Part shown: piece after piece, positions 51,140-60,047 of the stretch
Numbering within the stretch: the stretch's first letter is position 1
Layout of the letters: every line of letters starts with the position of its first letter
Source of the DNA: Pseudomonas fuscovaginae SE-1
GTDB taxonomy: Bacteria > Pseudomonadota > Gammaproteobacteria > Pseudomonadales > Pseudomonadaceae
Assembly (NCBI RefSeq): GCF_000364705.1
Contig: NZ_AQOH01000181.1
Location: 1-64,000, forward strand
Direction of reading: 5' to 3'
Length of the DNA stretch: 64,000 nt
Made by a program: the position numbers and the translations under genes
The notes under the pieces: generated by a model
What the model saw: only the letters and a program-made list of their open reading frames with translations
What the model was told of the DNA's origin: nothing
Databases searched by the model: none

Positions 51140-52336
51140 ATGGATCGTTACGTACACTCCCTCCGTTCGATGCTGTTAATTTCCGGATTGCTGCTGGGGG
51201 CCGGTTCGCCCGCCATCGCCGCGTCCTTCGATTGCCAGAAGGCCTCCACGGCAGTGGAAAAGGCCATTTGTGCCAGTCCCGAACTGAGCGGGCTGGACAG
51301 AGCCCTCGGGGACTACTACAGCCAGGCGATGGCCAAGCTGGCCCCGGAGCCGCGCGAGGCCCTGCGTAGCGACCAGCGAGCCTGGCTGCAGACCCGCAAT
51401 GCCTGTGCGGCCGATCCGACCCAGTTGGCCGGCTGCCTGCAACCGCTGCTGAGCCAGCGGGTGCTGGAGGTGGGCAAGCAGGTGCGTCCCGACACCGTGG
51501 CGCTGGACGCGCTCATTGCCAGCATTCCCTATCACCCGGCCGAAGCGGCCCAAGGTCTCAGGGGTTATCCGAACAATGGGTTGGCCGCTGCCTGGCGGGT
51601 CTACCTGTACCGTTTCGAACCGACCAGCGGAGTCACGCAGAAGGAGGCCGAGGAGAGTCGGCAGGTCGCGATCAAGGCGCTGTCGGACGACAGCTTCTCG
51701 CTGTCGGTGTTCACCGATACCGAGAAAGACACATCAGTCAGTCGTGACCGGGTGGATCTGACGCTGCTGCGCATGATGATCGAACGAGCGGAGTATGAGC
51801 CCTACGACAGTCAGCGTGCCTATGTGCACTGTTTCATTTTCTCGCGCCAGGGGCGTGATGCCTTCGAGACCTTCGGTCCGCTGTACGGTTCCACCCGCGA
51901 TAGTGGTGCGCCGATCTGCGAGCCTCAGGGCAATCTGTTCGAGCAGGGGCCATGGAAGCAGTTGGATCACAGCTTCGATGATGTCGTGGCGGCGGCCAGC
52001 GAGAACAGCGGCACCATTCGTTTTGCCAGCTACGCCGGTTGGCGCCTGATGGCGTTGCAGGCAACCGTGTCGCCACGAGACTTTCTCAAGGCCGCGGACA
52101 AGCAGGAGGCCGACCCCGAGCAGGTCATTCGTGACTGGACGGACGACAAGGCCTGGCCGAAGAAACAGCGGCAGCAGGCGCTGGCGGCCATCGAGCCCGC
52201 GCGGCAGGCCACCCGCGCCTGGCTGCAGCGCGAGCGCGGCCTGTCGGCCAGCGAGGCCCAGCAGGCCGCACAGGCAATCGTTCGCCAGTGGCTGAACGAC
52301 CGTCTGGACTTCGTGGGTGAGAACAGCGAGGGCTGA
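51140..52336 (+). CDS. LprI/DUF1311-domain periplasmic protein
   Basis: A 398-residue exported protein. After a signal peptide (to about residue 28) comes a DUF1311 domain, residues 30-110, with its paired cysteines (FDCQKASTAVEKAICASPEL, then RNACAADPTQLAGC); this domain is found in LprI, a mycobacterial lysozyme inhibitor. The remaining 280 residues match nothing I know. It stands alone. Lysozyme inhibition is possible but unproven for this length. Confidence 0.82.
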   Translation: MDRYVHSLRSMLLISGLLLGAGSPAIAASFDCQKASTAVEKAICASPELSGLDRALGDYYSQAMAKLAPEPREALRSDQRAWLQTRNACAADPTQLAGCLQPLLSQRVLEVGKQVRPDTVALDALIASIPYHPAEAAQGLRGYPNNGLAAAWRVYLYRFEPTSGVTQKEAEESRQVAIKALSDDSFSLSVFTDTEKDTSVSRDRVDLTLLRMMIERAEYEPYDSQRAYVHCFIFSRQGRDAFETFGPLYGSTRDSGAPICEPQGNLFEQGPWKQLDHSFDDVVAAASENSGTIRFASYAGWRLMALQATVSPRDFLKAADKQEADPEQVIRDWTDDKAWPKKQRQQALAAIEPARQATRAWLQRERGLSASEAQQAAQAIVRQWLNDRLDFVGENSEG

Positions 52337-52727
52337 TTGACCGGCTGACAGGGCAGGCGGCGGGGCGCTCAGGGGCTTTCGGTGCGAACCCTGCGCCACC
52401 CCATCGTTTTCTTGACGCCCAAAATCCGGCGACCTATCATGCCGGCCATTAAATTGATATCAATTGTGTCAAGGGACCCTCCGCGCGGAGCTATCCACCG
52501 GACGAGGTTCCTCGCGGCATAACCGCTCTGCGTTCAGTCCTTCGAGTCATTTCTTTCAAGCTTCGGGCGATGCTGTTCGCCTGTGCGATAGTTTCATGGC
52601 TCCCACGCCGCGCCAGGTCCATGAGCCCGCCAGCCGTTGGCAGGTCAAGGGCCTGTTCGCGCTCGAAGTGGAGAACGCAACGCAGGCAATGATCACTCAT
52701 ATTGGATAACAGGGAGAGTCAGGTTTG
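52337..52727 (+). promoter_or_regulatory. Promoter with 14-bp palindrome and long leader before the lipoprotein pair
   Basis: TTGACG (52412-52417) and TATCAT (52435-52440) are spaced by 17 bases, a good sigma-70 arrangement. The perfect palindrome AATTGATATCAATT (52452-52465) lies just after the expected transcription start, a natural repressor site. About 270 bases then separate it from the lipoprotein start at 52728; this leader has no convincing gene. Confidence 0.5.
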
Positions 52728-52955
52728 ATGGGACGTGTGTTCGGTTCGCTGCGATTGGCTGTAGCCATGCTGGCGGGTGCGGTATTGGCCGGTTGTGCCC
52801 AGTCACCGGGGACGCTCGAGCAGTGGGAGGGCTATGAGCCGCGGATCGGGAGTGTCGGCGGTAACGATCGACTGTCGAGCGAAAAGGCGCTGTCTCCCGA
52901 GTCGGCCACCTACATGGATGTTCTGTTGAGGCGCGCCCGGGGAGCCAGACCATGA
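52728..52955 (+). CDS. Small lipoprotein (75 residues)
   Basis: A lipoprotein signal MGRVFGSLRLAVAMLAGAVL precedes a lipobox LAGC, then a short mature part (AQSPGTLEQWEGYEPRIGSV) with little regular structure. I use the ATG at 52728, not the TTG at 52725. Its stop overlaps the next start (ATGA, 52952-52955), so the two lipoproteins are made together and may form a complex. Confidence 0.75.
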   Translation: MGRVFGSLRLAVAMLAGAVLAGCAQSPGTLEQWEGYEPRIGSVGGNDRLSSEKALSPESATYMDVLLRRARGARP

Positions 52956-53533
52956 AGATCCCAGCCCTGATCCTGGCCATCACCCTGCTGGCCGGTTGTG
53001 CTTCAAAATCCGATTACTATGTGTCAGCCACACCGGTGCATATCCCGCAAACCGCCACCTACTGGATCGACTCCTTCGATCTGACACTGGTGGGGGAGAA
53101 TCCTCGGTTTCTGTCCCAGGATATCCTGCGCCAGCGCCTGCGCAATCAACTGTCCGACAAGCTGAGCACCATTGGTCGTTACGCCAAAAGCCGGGAAAGC
53201 GCCGACTACCTGCTGGAGGTGAGCACGGTCTACACGCGCCACATCAGCGACTCCAAGGGCGGCCTGGTGTCGATGATCGTCGATGACAACACCATCCTGG
53301 CCAGTGTCGATTTCAGCTACAAGGTCAATGTGTTCAAGTCGGGCGCCGAGGTGCTCAGCTTCGCCCAGGCACGTGATCGCCTGATGCCCGCCGGCGTACA
53401 GGGCAACCTGCGCAACTACAAGACCATGTGGAGCGCGATCAGCAACAAGGGCAACTCCGACGTCGAGGAGTTCTATGTCGACGTTTTGCCGAACTTCATC
53501 GTCAAGGACATCGAAGGCATTCCTTCGCACTGA
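52952..53533 (+). CDS. Lipoprotein of unknown function (193 residues)
   Basis: Signal MKIPALILAITLLAGC gives a lipobox ending at Cys16. The mature part has alternating strand and helix (TATYWIDSFDLTLVGENPRF, DYLLEVSTVYTRHISDSKGG, ILASVDFSYKVNVFKSGAEV), which recalls DUF3313/CsgG-accessory lipoproteins, though I am not certain of any family. It is translationally coupled to the small lipoprotein gene upstream. Confidence 0.72.
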   Translation: MKIPALILAITLLAGCASKSDYYVSATPVHIPQTATYWIDSFDLTLVGENPRFLSQDILRQRLRNQLSDKLSTIGRYAKSRESADYLLEVSTVYTRHISDSKGGLVSMIVDDNTILASVDFSYKVNVFKSGAEVLSFAQARDRLMPAGVQGNLRNYKTMWSAISNKGNSDVEEFYVDVLPNFIVKDIEGIPSH

Positions 53534-53712
53534 TCCGCGGCATGAACCGGCGCTTGTGCAACACAGGCGCCGATCGAACACGATCCATGTTCCTCGCCAT
53601 CACCCTCGCGCCATTGATGCCCCACCCAGGCTCCCTATGATGGACATGAAGCCTGTCGGCCCCTGACCGTGATCCGACGGCCTCGCGTACCTTCATTCCT
53701 GCGAGCGCCACC

Positions 53713-55134
53713 ATGACTCCAACAAGAACCCTCTACGACAAGCACATCGATTCGCATACGGTGTGCCGCCTCGATGACCAGGGCCATGTCCTGCTGTACG
53801 TCGACCGCCAGGTCATCAATGAATACACCAGCCCACAGGCCTTCAGTGGCCTGCGCGAAGCCGGGCGCAAGGTGTGGCGGCCGGAGACGGCATTGGCCGT
53901 GGTCGATCATGTGAACCCCACCGCACCCCGGCGCATCGCCGCCATGCCGGATGCCGGTGGCGCCCGTCAGGTGTCCTACCTGGGCGAGAACTGCGCCTGT
54001 TTCGGCATCGAGCTGTTCGATGTGCTCGACAAGCGCCAGGGCATCGAGCACGTGGTCGCCCCGGAGCAGGGTTTCATCCTGCCGGGCATGGTGGTCGCCG
54101 CCGGTGATAGCCACACCACCACCTATGGCGCCCTGGGCGCCTTCGGCTTCGGCATCGGTACCTCCGAGATCGAGCACCTGCTGGCCTCCCAGACACTGGT
54201 CTACAAGCGCCTGAAGACCCTGCGCGTGACCGTCGATGGCGAGTTGCCGGAAGGCTTGACCTCCAAGGACGTGATCATGGCGCTGATCGGTGAGATCGGC
54301 GCCTCCGGTGCGACCGGCTACGCCATCGAGTTCTGCGGTTCGACCATCGATGCGCTGAGCGTCGAGGCGCGCATGACCATCTGCAACATGGCCGTGGAAG
54401 CCGGTGCCCGCGGTGCCTTCATGGCCCCGGACGAAAAGGTTTTCGCCTATCTCAAGGACAAGCCGCGAGCCCCTCGGGGCGAGCTGTGGGACCAGGCCGT
54501 TGCCCGCTGGCGCGAACTCAAGAGCGATGCCGGCGCGCGGTTCGACCGCGAAGTGCACCTCGATGCCACGGCCCTGGAGCCGATGGTCACCTGGGGCACC
54601 AGCCCGGACCAGGCGGCGCCCATCGGTGCGCGGGTGCCGGATCCGGACAGCCTCGACGATCCGATACTGCGCCAGGACATGCGCCGGGCACTGAACTACA
54701 TGGGCCTGGAGGCTGGAATGCCGTTGAACGAGATCATCATCAGTCATGCGTTCATCGGCTCCTGCACCAACGCCCGGATCGAGGACCTGCGTGACGCGGC
54801 CCGAGTGGTGCGGGGGCGGCAGGTTGCCAGGCATGTACGGGCGATGATCGTGCCGGGCTCGACCCAGGTTCGCGACCAGGCCGAAGCCGAAGGGTTGGCC
54901 GCGGTGTTCATCGCGGCCGGGTTCGAATGGCGCCAGTCCGGCTGCTCGATGTGCCTGGCGATGAACGACGATGTGTTGGCGGCGGGCGACCGCTGCGCCT
55001 CCAGTACCAACCGCAACTTCGAAGGTCGCCAGGGCGCCGGTGCCCGCACGCATCTGATGAGCCCGGCGATGGTGGCGGCCGCGGCGATTGCCGGGCGCCT
55101 GACCGATATCCGTTCCCTGGAGCAACGCCCATGA
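53713..55134 (+). CDS. leuC: Isopropylmalate isomerase-type dehydratase, large subunit (LeuC paralogue)
   Basis: A 473-residue aconitase-superfamily subunit. The [4Fe-4S] cysteines are visible in FIGSCTNARIEDL and SGCSMCLAMN; substrate motifs are GDSHTTTYGALGAFGFGIGT and GATGYAIEF. It dehydrates and rehydrates a 2- or 3-hydroxyacid with the LeuD subunit encoded next. No leuB or other leucine gene is nearby, and a LysR gene and DctA follow, so it may be a separate copy acting on isopropylmalate, citraconate or a related dicarboxylate. Confidence 0.9.
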   Translation: MTPTRTLYDKHIDSHTVCRLDDQGHVLLYVDRQVINEYTSPQAFSGLREAGRKVWRPETALAVVDHVNPTAPRRIAAMPDAGGARQVSYLGENCACFGIELFDVLDKRQGIEHVVAPEQGFILPGMVVAAGDSHTTTYGALGAFGFGIGTSEIEHLLASQTLVYKRLKTLRVTVDGELPEGLTSKDVIMALIGEIGASGATGYAIEFCGSTIDALSVEARMTICNMAVEAGARGAFMAPDEKVFAYLKDKPRAPRGELWDQAVARWRELKSDAGARFDREVHLDATALEPMVTWGTSPDQAAPIGARVPDPDSLDDPILRQDMRRALNYMGLEAGMPLNEIIISHAFIGSCTNARIEDLRDAARVVRGRQVARHVRAMIVPGSTQVRDQAEAEGLAAVFIAAGFEWRQSGCSMCLAMNDDVLAAGDRCASSTNRNFEGRQGAGARTHLMSPAMVAAAAIAGRLTDIRSLEQRP

Positions 55135-55745
55135 GCCTGCAACCGTTTTCCCTGGTTACCGGCAAGGCCGCGCCGATGCTGGCGGCCAATATCGATACCG
55201 ACGTGATCATGCCCAAGCAGTTTCTCAAGGGCATCGACCGCAGCGGCCTGGACCGAGGGTTGTTCTTCGACCTGCGTTTCCTGCCGTCGGGCCAACCCAA
55301 TCCGGATTTCGTGCTGAACCAGCCGGCCTGGCAGGGGGCGAGCTTCATGGTGGTCGGACCGAACTTCGGCTGTGGCTCCAGTCGTGAACATGCGGTGTGG
55401 GGCTTGAAGCAGGTCGGTATCCGCGCGCTGATCGGCAGCAGTTTTGCCGGGATTTTCTACGACAACTGCCAGCGTAATGGGGTGTTGCTGATCACGCTTG
55501 ATGAGGCAACGGTTCAACGTCTTGGCCAGGTGGTGAGCCAGCCGGACGGGGCGCAGATCTCGATAGACCTGGAAGCCCAGCGGATCATCCTGCAGGATGG
55601 CAGCGTGATCGAGTTCCAGATCGATGCATTGCGCAAGTCGGCCCTGCTGCTCGGGCTGGATGCCATCGGCAGTACCCTGCAGCGCCGTGAGCAGATCGAG
55701 GCATTCGAGCGGGTGCACTTGCAGGCCAATCCCTGGTTGAGTTGA
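55131..55745 (+). CDS. leuD: Isopropylmalate isomerase-type dehydratase, small subunit (LeuD paralogue)
   Basis: A 204-residue swivelling subunit: LAANIDTDVIMPKQFLKGID and the substrate-binding FGCGSSREHAVWGLKQVGIR. The ATG overlaps the stop of leuC (ATGA, 55131-55134), as usual for this pair. Length is normal for LeuD (about 200-215). Confidence 0.92.
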   Translation: MSLQPFSLVTGKAAPMLAANIDTDVIMPKQFLKGIDRSGLDRGLFFDLRFLPSGQPNPDFVLNQPAWQGASFMVVGPNFGCGSSREHAVWGLKQVGIRALIGSSFAGIFYDNCQRNGVLLITLDEATVQRLGQVVSQPDGAQISIDLEAQRIILQDGSVIEFQIDALRKSALLLGLDAIGSTLQRREQIEAFERVHLQANPWLS

Positions 55746-56046
55746 GCGGGCAGGGTTGATCCAGGCCCCAGTGCAGGCGTCGTTTGGGGAATGTCACGAT
55801 TTTGGGCAGAGTGGCTGGCCTCTTCGCGGGCCAGCCTGTGCTTTTGTGGCGAGCGAGCTTGCTCGCGCTCGGCTGCGAAGCAGTCGTAAAGCCGGTCTCG
55901 GCGATGTGGCAGGTGGATCGAGTCGCCTGGGCTTGGGGGCGCTTCGCGCCCCAGCGTGGGCAAGCCCACTCGCCACGGTCGCGCTTCCTCATGACAGGGG
56001 GCTTGCCCGCGAAGAGGTCTCCCTAGCCAGCAACTGTCGAAGGCTT
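55746..56046. repeat. REP-type repeat cluster after leuD
   Basis: Within 301 bases there are several inverted repeats: GGCTGGCC/GGCCAGCC around 55812-55830, GGCGAGCGAGCTTGCTCGC (55849-55867), GGGGCGCTTCGCGCCCC (55936-55952) and GGGCAAGCCCACTCGCC near 55958. They match the GCGAGC/GCGGGC style of Pseudomonas REP sequences. They separate two convergent transcription units. No gene is present. Confidence 0.65.
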
Positions 56047-56961
56047 TCAGAGCGATAACTGCCGGAAATGCTCCTGCAGGAACTCCACGCACGCCCGCAA
56101 TTTTCCTGAGTAGGCCAATCGCGTCGGGTACACCGCCCAGACATTCGCGCTCTGGGTATGCTCGTGCAGCACCTGCACCAGTCGACCCTGTTCCAGCAGG
56201 GGTTTGACGTCCCACAGCGAGCGCAGCAGGATGCCGCGCCCATCCAGTGCCCACTGCAAGACGATTTCGCCACTGTTGGATGACAGCGGTCCGCGTACGC
56301 GCACACTGTCCTGGCGGCCGTCGCATTCCAGGTTCCAGATGCCGAAGGCGTTGTCGCGCTCCTTTAGCACCAGGCAGTCGTGTTGTTCCAGGTCGTCCAG
56401 CTGTTGCGGCGTGCCACGCCGCTCCAGGTAGGCGGGGGCGGCGCAGAGCACCCGACGATTGCTGACCAGGCGGCGGCCGATGTGCTGGCCGGGGATGTCG
56501 TCGCCGACGCGGATCTCCAGGTCGAAACCTTCGCTGACGATGTCCACCACGCGGTCGAACAGGTCCAGGCGGATTTCCAGGTCCGGGTAGCGCTCGGCCA
56601 GCAACGACAGGGCCGGGGCCACGTGATTGCGACCGAAGCCGAAGCTGCTGCACAGGTGCAGGCGACCGCTGGGGCTGTCGTGGGCTTCGGACAGTTCGTC
56701 GCTGAGTTGCTGGAAATCCTCGAGGATGCGCACGGCCCAGCGTTGTACCCGCTCGCCGTCCTCGGTCAGGGCGATACGGCGGCTGGTGCGGTGCAGCAGA
56801 CGGGTGGCGAGGGTGGTTTCGAGAATCTGGATACGCTTGCTGACGTAGGCGGGCGACAACCCCAGCTCATCGGCGGCGGCAGCGAAACCGGCCTTGCGGA
56901 TGACGGTGAGGAACACGCGCAGGTCTTCGGGCAGGGGCACGGTGTCTTTCTTTGGGCTCAT
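56047..56961 (-). CDS. LysR-family regulator (DmlR/TtdR-like)
   Basis: A 304-residue regulator: helix-turn-helix at residues 9-68 (LRVFLTVIRKAGFAAAADEL, SPAYVSKRIQILETTLATRL) followed by a LysR ligand domain (FGFGRNHVAPALSLLAERYP, FDLEIRVGDDIPGQ). The sequence is of the group that includes DmlR and TtdR, regulators of D-malate and tartrate use. I start it at the ATG at 56961. It lies between the leuCD pair and dctA, on the dctA strand. Confidence 0.87.
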   Translation of the reverse strand: MSPKKDTVPLPEDLRVFLTVIRKAGFAAAADELGLSPAYVSKRIQILETTLATRLLHRTSRRIALTEDGERVQRWAVRILEDFQQLSDELSEAHDSPSGRLHLCSSFGFGRNHVAPALSLLAERYPDLEIRLDLFDRVVDIVSEGFDLEIRVGDDIPGQHIGRRLVSNRRVLCAAPAYLERRGTPQQLDDLEQHDCLVLKERDNAFGIWNLECDGRQDSVRVRGPLSSNSGEIVLQWALDGRGILLRSLWDVKPLLEQGRLVQVLHEHTQSANVWAVYPTRLAYSGKLRACVEFLQEHFRQLSL

Positions 56962-57051
56962 GGGCGAAGCAACGAACACTGGCGGCAGAAGCCGCCAGAA
57001 TAGCATCGTTGGTCGTTGTGGCTGGCAGGTATGAGGCTTGGCATCCTCACT

Positions 57052-57069
57052 GTGGGAGCCGGCTCCCAC
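57052..57069. repeat. Perfect 18-bp palindrome (REP half-site)
   Basis: GTGGGAGCCGGCTCCCAC reads the same on both strands. It lies between the dctA stop and the LysR gene and matches the outer arms of the REP units elsewhere in the window. Confidence 0.7.
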
Positions 57070-57093
57070 GATGACGGTGCGTGGCCATGAGCC

Positions 57094-58386
57094 TTATTCG
57101 GCGGGTTGGCTGGCCAGGGTCTTGCGCTCGCGACCGAGGGCGATCGGCGCCATTTTCTCGCGGTCGAGCTGACCTTCCCAGGCGGCCACCACCAGGGTCG
57201 CGACGGCGTTGCCGATGATGTTGGTCAGCGAGCGGCACTCGGCCATGAACCGGTCCACGCCAAGGATCAGCACCATCGCCGCCACCGGCACGGTCGGTAC
57301 CACCGCCAGGCTTGCGGCCAGCGCGACGAAACCGGCACCGACCACCGCACCGGCGCCCTTGGAGGTGAGCATGGTCACCGCCAGCAGGGTCAGTTGCTGC
57401 TCCAGCGTCAGGTCGATGTTGGTCGCCTGGGCCAGGAACAGCACCGCCAGGGTCATGTAGATATTGGTGCCATCGAGGTTGAAGGTGTAGCCGGTCGGCA
57501 CCACGATGCCCACCACGCCCTTGGAGCAACCCAGGTTCTCCAGTTTCTGGATCAGTTGCGGCAAGGCCGACTCCGACGAGCTGGTGCCGAGTACGATCAG
57601 CAGTTCCGACTTGATGTAGCCCAGCAGGCGCAGGATGCTGAAGCCGGCATAGCGGGCGATGCTGCCCAGCACGCAGGTGATGAAGATCAGCGCGGTCAGG
57701 TAGAAGGTGCCCACCAGCTTCATCAGCGGCAGCAGCGAGCCCAGGCCGTACTTGCCGATGGTGAAGGCCATCGCGCCGAATGCGCCGATGGGCGCCACCC
57801 TGGCGATCATGCCGACGATGCGGAAGAACACTTCGCTGGCCTGGTGGATCACGCCCACCAGTGGCCGGGCTTTCTCGCCGGCCATCACCAGCGCCAGGCC
57901 GAACAGCAGCGAGACGAACAGCACCGGCAGGATCTCGCCCTGGGTGAAGGCATCGAAGAAGGTGGTGGGGATCACGTGCAACAGGAAGCCGGTCACGCCT
58001 TCGCCGTGCTGGGCCTGGCCAACGAAACTGGCGATGGCCGAGGAGTCGAGGGTCTTCACGTCGACGTTGAAGCCCGAGCCCGGGTGCAGGGCGTGGGCGG
58101 CCAGCAGGCCGATGGCCAGGGCCAGGGTGGAGACGATCTCGAAGTACAGCAGCGCCTTGCCACCGACCCGCCCGACCTGTTTCACGTCGTGCATGTTGGT
58201 GATGCCGGAGACCACGGTGCAGAAGATGATCGGGCCGATGATCATCTTGATCAGCTTGATGAACCCATCGCCCAGGGGCTTGAGTTCGACGCCGGCCTGC
58301 GGCCAGTGGTTGCCGATCAGTACGCCCAGGACGATGGCGATGACCACCTGTACGTAGAGGGTTCCCAGCAGTTTTCGGATTGTCAT
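57094..58386 (-). CDS. dctA: C4-dicarboxylate:H+/Na+ symporter DctA
   Basis: A 430-residue DAACS-family transporter: [55 protein letters not shown] (the serine-rich loop) and [20 protein letters not shown]. It imports succinate, fumarate and malate. The ATG at 58386 gives [13 protein letters not shown]. The neighbouring LysR and leuCD genes suggest a local dicarboxylate module. Confidence 0.93.
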   Translation of the reverse strand: MTIRKLLGTLYVQVVIAIVLGVLIGNHWPQAGVELKPLGDGFIKLIKMIIGPIIFCTVVSGITNMHDVKQVGRVGGKALLYFEIVSTLALAIGLLAAHALHPGSGFNVDVKTLDSSAIASFVGQAQHGEGVTGFLLHVIPTTFFDAFTQGEILPVLFVSLLFGLALVMAGEKARPLVGVIHQASEVFFRIVGMIARVAPIGAFGAMAFTIGKYGLGSLLPLMKLVGTFYLTALIFITCVLGSIARYAGFSILRLLGYIKSELLIVLGTSSSESALPQLIQKLENLGCSKGVVGIVVPTGYTFNLDGTNIYMTLAVLFLAQATNIDLTLEQQLTLLAVTMLTSKGAGAVVGAGFVALAASLAVVPTVPVAAMVLILGVDRFMAECRSLTNIIGNAVATLVVAAWEGQLDREKMAPIALGRERKTLASQPAE

Positions 58387-58484
58387 TTTTATTGTCTCCA
58401 GAGTTTCGGGCAAGCCGGTCCCGTCACGGGCCGTCACGGCGGCCCATGGGGAAGGGGTGTTTCAAATCGGTGGTGACCGGTGCT

Positions 58485-59360
58485 TCAGCGCAGGAACGGC
58501 AAGACTTCGTCCAGCAGTTCCTGCGGGATTTCCTCGGCCAGGTAATGACCGCCCGGCAGTGCCTGGCCGCGTACATCGGTGGCGACCTGCCGCCATTCGT
58601 GCAACGGGTCGAAGCAGCGGCCGACCGTGCCCTCGGCGCCCCATAGCGCCAGCAGTGGCAGGTTCAGCTTGCGCCCGGCGGCGAGATCGGCGCGGTCGTG
58701 TTCCAGGTCGATGCCGGCGCTGGCGCGATAGTCCTCGCAGACGCCACGGGCGCTGCCGGGCAGGCTGAGACAGCGGATGTATTCACCGAAGGCTTCGTCG
58801 GTGAACGGCTTGAGCCCGGCGCTGCGGCTGCCCATGACGCTGCGCAGGTACTGCTCCGGATTGGCCTCGATCAGGCTTTCCGGCAGCGGTGCCGGGCGGA
58901 TCAGGAAGAACCAGTGCCAGTAGGCGCGGGCGAAGGCTTCATTGGTCTGGGCGTACATCGACAGGGTCGGCGCGATATCCAGCAGGACCATGCGCTGCAC
59001 CGCTGCGGGGTGGTCCAGTGCCAGGCGATGGGCGACGCGGGCGCCCCGGTCGTGGGCCAGGATAGAGAACTGGTCGAAACCCAGTGCGCGCATCAATTCG
59101 ACGCCATCACGGCCCATTTCGCGCTTGGAGTAGTTCAGGTGTTGCTCGTCGGCCTCCGGTCGGCTGCTGTCACCGTAGCCGCGCAGGTCGGCGGCGACCA
59201 CGGTGAAATGCCTGGAGAGCTCGCCCGCGACCTTGTGCCAGATGACGTGCGTCTGTGGGTGGCCGTGCAACAGGAGCAGGCCTGGCCCATTGCCGCCAAT
59301 GCGGTAGGCGATGTCCACACCGTTGACGTGGCGCTGGTCTTTCTGGAATCCGGCGAACAT
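58485..59360 (-). CDS. Haloacetate (fluoroacetate) dehalogenase-like alpha/beta hydrolase
   Basis: A 291-residue alpha/beta hydrolase that carries the residue set of fluoroacetate dehalogenase at almost the same numbers: nucleophile D104 with R105 and R108 (HDRGARVAH), acid D128, halide site H149/W150 (YWHWFF) and Y211, and base H272 (GGHYLAEE). Known enzymes use D104, R105, R108, D128, H149, W150, Y212 and H271. It should hydrolyse haloacetates to glycolate; a natural substrate other than fluoroacetate is possible. It is 98 bases upstream of dctA on the same strand. Confidence 0.85.
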   Translation of the reverse strand: MFAGFQKDQRHVNGVDIAYRIGGNGPGLLLLHGHPQTHVIWHKVAGELSRHFTVVAADLRGYGDSSRPEADEQHLNYSKREMGRDGVELMRALGFDQFSILAHDRGARVAHRLALDHPAAVQRMVLLDIAPTLSMYAQTNEAFARAYWHWFFLIRPAPLPESLIEANPEQYLRSVMGSRSAGLKPFTDEAFGEYIRCLSLPGSARGVCEDYRASAGIDLEHDRADLAAGRKLNLPLLALWGAEGTVGRCFDPLHEWRQVATDVRGQALPGGHYLAEEIPQELLDEVLPFLR

Positions 59361-59473
59361 GGAAGTGACTCCTCGTTATGGTTGCCGACATCCTAAGTCC
59401 CACTGCGCTACAGGCAAGGCGCAAAGCGTGGTGCGCTCGTTCATGAAGTGTGTTGCTGGTCGCGGGCGAGGGT

Positions 59474-59938
59474 TCAGCCCTTGTGCTGCTGGAACAGCTT
59501 CTCGGCCCGGGCCTCGATCTCGGCCTGGGTCAGGTCTTCCTTGTGGCTGGCGAGGAACCAGACATGGCCGAACGGGTCCTTGAGGGTGCAACTGCGGTCA
59601 CCGTAGAACTGGTCCTGGACCTCCTTGATCACCGTGGCTCCAGCGGCCGTGGCGGTTTCGAACTGCTTGTCGACGTCCGAGACGTACAGGTGAATACCGA
59701 CTGAAGTGTGTCCCCGCGGACTGACGAACGGCCCATCCTCGCAGGGTGTGCCGAGCATCAGTGGCGAATCGCCGATACGCAGTTCGGCATGGCCGATACT
59801 GCCGTCGGGCATCGCCAGGCGCATGACCTCCGTGGCACCGAAGGCTTGCTTGTAGAAGTCGATGGCCGCAGCGGCCTGGCTGACGCCGAGGTAGGGGGTG
59901 ATGCTGTGGAAACCCTCCGGTATCGCTTTGACGCCCAT
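59474..59938 (-). CDS. VOC-superfamily (PhnB-like glyoxalase) protein
   Basis: A 154-residue protein with the two-fold glyoxalase/bleomycin-resistance repeat: FHSITPYLGVSQAAAAIDFY, FGATEVMRLAMPDGSIGHAE, then VGIHLYVSDVDKQFETATAA and DPFGHVWFLASHKE. It ends with a helical tail (LTQAEIEARAEKLFQQ) common in PhnB-like members. Metal ligands are not certain. Single gene; substrate unknown. Confidence 0.85.
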   Translation of the reverse strand: MGVKAIPEGFHSITPYLGVSQAAAAIDFYKQAFGATEVMRLAMPDGSIGHAELRIGDSPLMLGTPCEDGPFVSPRGHTSVGIHLYVSDVDKQFETATAAGATVIKEVQDQFYGDRSCTLKDPFGHVWFLASHKEDLTQAEIEARAEKLFQQHKG

Positions 59939-60047
59939 GACGGTTCTCCCTTGTCAGGTGGCAATGACCGGCCACCGTGGCCGGTCATTTGACTATAGGC
60001 CACGGCCAACAAGGGATTGGGGCGAACTGACGGAGTGTGCTGCCGGC

